Virus record (IMG/VR): IMGVR_UViG_3300044731_001860
Span: 1-30,865 of that record
Source of the DNA: a virus
Length of the DNA: 30,865 bases
Direction: 5' to 3' (one strand)
This document shows positions 30,168 to 30,865 of the stretch, piece after piece. Both the position numbers and the translations under genes were made by a program. Positions within the stretch are counted from its first letter, which is position 1. The number at the start of each line of letters is the position of its first letter. Under the pieces are notes generated by a model, which was given only the letters and a program-made list of their open reading frames with translations, was not told the origin of the DNA and made no database searches.

Positions 30168-30865
30168 ATGGGCAGTATTGGGCACAGAGTAGTTATAACC
30201 GGTTACGGAGTTGTTGCACCTTGTGGTATTGGTAAAGAGAAGTTTTGGGAAGGCCTTCTTGGTTCGGGTGCTTCAGGTAGTAAAACTATTGAAGTGGAGA
30301 ATTGGGACCCTTTACCATATTTCCCAGGACCAAGAGAAGCACGTAGATCAGATCGTCACGAACAATATGCACTAGCAGCTGCATCGGAAGCGCTAGCACA
30401 ATCTGGAGATTTACCATATGACAAATCTCGTATAGGGACTATAGTTGGCACTGGTATAGGTGGGCTTCGAACATTAGAGGAACAGATAATTGTATGTCAC
30501 GAAAAAGGTGAACGACGTGTTTCTCCACTAGGTATACCCATGATGATGTCAAACGCATCTGGTGCTGCAATATCAATCAAGTATGGTTTTCAGGGACCAC
30601 TTGAGATTATTTGCACCGCGTGTGCTGCAGCAACTCATGCATTGAGCAATGCCGCCCATCTCATTGCCCTAGGTCGTTGCGATGCTGTTATCGCCGGTGC
30701 TACTGAATCTGCAACCACAGTTACTGCGGTGGCAGGATTCACAAATATGACAGCGCTTTCAAGCTCAAAGATTAGCAAACCGTTTGATGTGTCACGTGAT
30801 GGTTTTGTATTTAGTGAAGGAGCAGGCATGTTTGTTCTTGAGCGATTAGATAAAGCAATTGAACG
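30168..30865 (+). CDS. fabF: beta-ketoacyl-ACP synthase (FabF-like), N-terminal part
   Basis: The frame is open to the right edge; 232 residues are visible. It begins MGSIGHRVVITGYGVVAPCG, typical of KAS II. The active-site cysteine is Cys152 in ICTACAAATHAL, followed by GRCDAVIAGATES and KPFDVSRDGFVFSEGAG. The catalytic histidines lie outside the window. It condenses malonyl-ACP with an acyl primer. With the acyl carrier protein and the diiron protein it suggests a lipid- or polyketide-like pathway. Confidence 0.92.
   Translation, partial: MGSIGHRVVITGYGVVAPCGIGKEKFWEGLLGSGASGSKTIEVENWDPLPYFPGPREARRSDRHEQYALAAASEALAQSGDLPYDKSRIGTIVGTGIGGLRTLEEQIIVCHEKGERRVSPLGIPMMMSNASGAAISIKYGFQGPLEIICTACAAATHALSNAAHLIALGRCDAVIAGATESATTVTAVAGFTNMTALSSSKISKPFDVSRDGFVFSEGAGMFVLERLDKAIE

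Overview
The window looks like part of a large, AT-rich tailed-phage genome (or a phage-like element) infecting an actinobacterium. The phage assignment rests on a DNA-replication block (DNA polymerase III alpha C-terminus, RecB/Cas4-like nuclease, second PD-(D/E)XK nuclease, RNase H, dNMP-kinase-like protein), a phage-type sigma factor, an M15 endolysin with a holin-like partner, small membrane and lipoprotein genes, and tightly overlapping ATGA/TAATG gene junctions. An actinobacterial host is inferred from leaderless starts placed 6-8 nt after an extended -10 box, a 3Fe-4S type ferredoxin, and a surface protein with a poly-Thr linker. No terminase, portal or capsid gene is in the window.

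Layout. 1-7.4 kb (+): replication, repair and transcription genes, with one small minus-strand gene at 3.4 kb. 7.4-8.9 kb (+): seven tiny Lys/Ala-rich proteins, closed by a terminator. 9.0-10.4 kb (+): lysis genes and small proteins. 10.5-14.75 kb (+): two Fe/2-oxoglutarate oxygenases, two glycosyltransferases and two methyltransferases, closed by a terminator. 14.9-19.45 kb (+): a giant secreted beta-helix/repeat protein of different base composition, with a nested in-frame membrane-protein start. 19.56 kb (+): a prolyl-4-hydroxylase-like oxygenase. 20.2-22.4 kb (-): two membrane proteins, a lipoprotein, a ferredoxin and a four-Cys protein. 22.5-24.1 kb (+): a zincin. 24.1-27.1 kb (-): a long two-frame protein, a zinc-ribbon protein, one tRNA and two small proteins. 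27.1 kb to the end: diiron protein (+), Tat-exported peptide-binding protein (-), then acyl carrier protein and ketosynthase (+).

The main result is a possible natural four-base (+1) decoding system. Three genes are each broken by +1 frame changes, four sites in all: the RecB/Cas4-like nuclease (one), the sigma factor (two) and the 24-26 kb protein (one). At every site the upstream frame carries the arginine codon CGG followed by A or G (CGGA, CGGA, CGGG, CGGA), and skipping the C gives glycine and restores the expected protein. Scanning by eye, I found no in-frame CGG in any other gene. The only tRNA in the window (26373-26448, minus) has glycine-type ends (acceptor starting G1-C2-G3, U73) but an anticodon arm with one extra nucleotide and the loop UUUCCGA. 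The four bases UCCG in that loop are complementary to CGGA and, by U-G wobble, CGGG. The tRNA lies just upstream of one frameshifted gene on the same strand. I infer that the phage has withdrawn CGG from ordinary use and reads CGGR as a quadruplet glycine codon with its own tRNA, possibly to time expression of the sigma factor, nuclease and structural protein.
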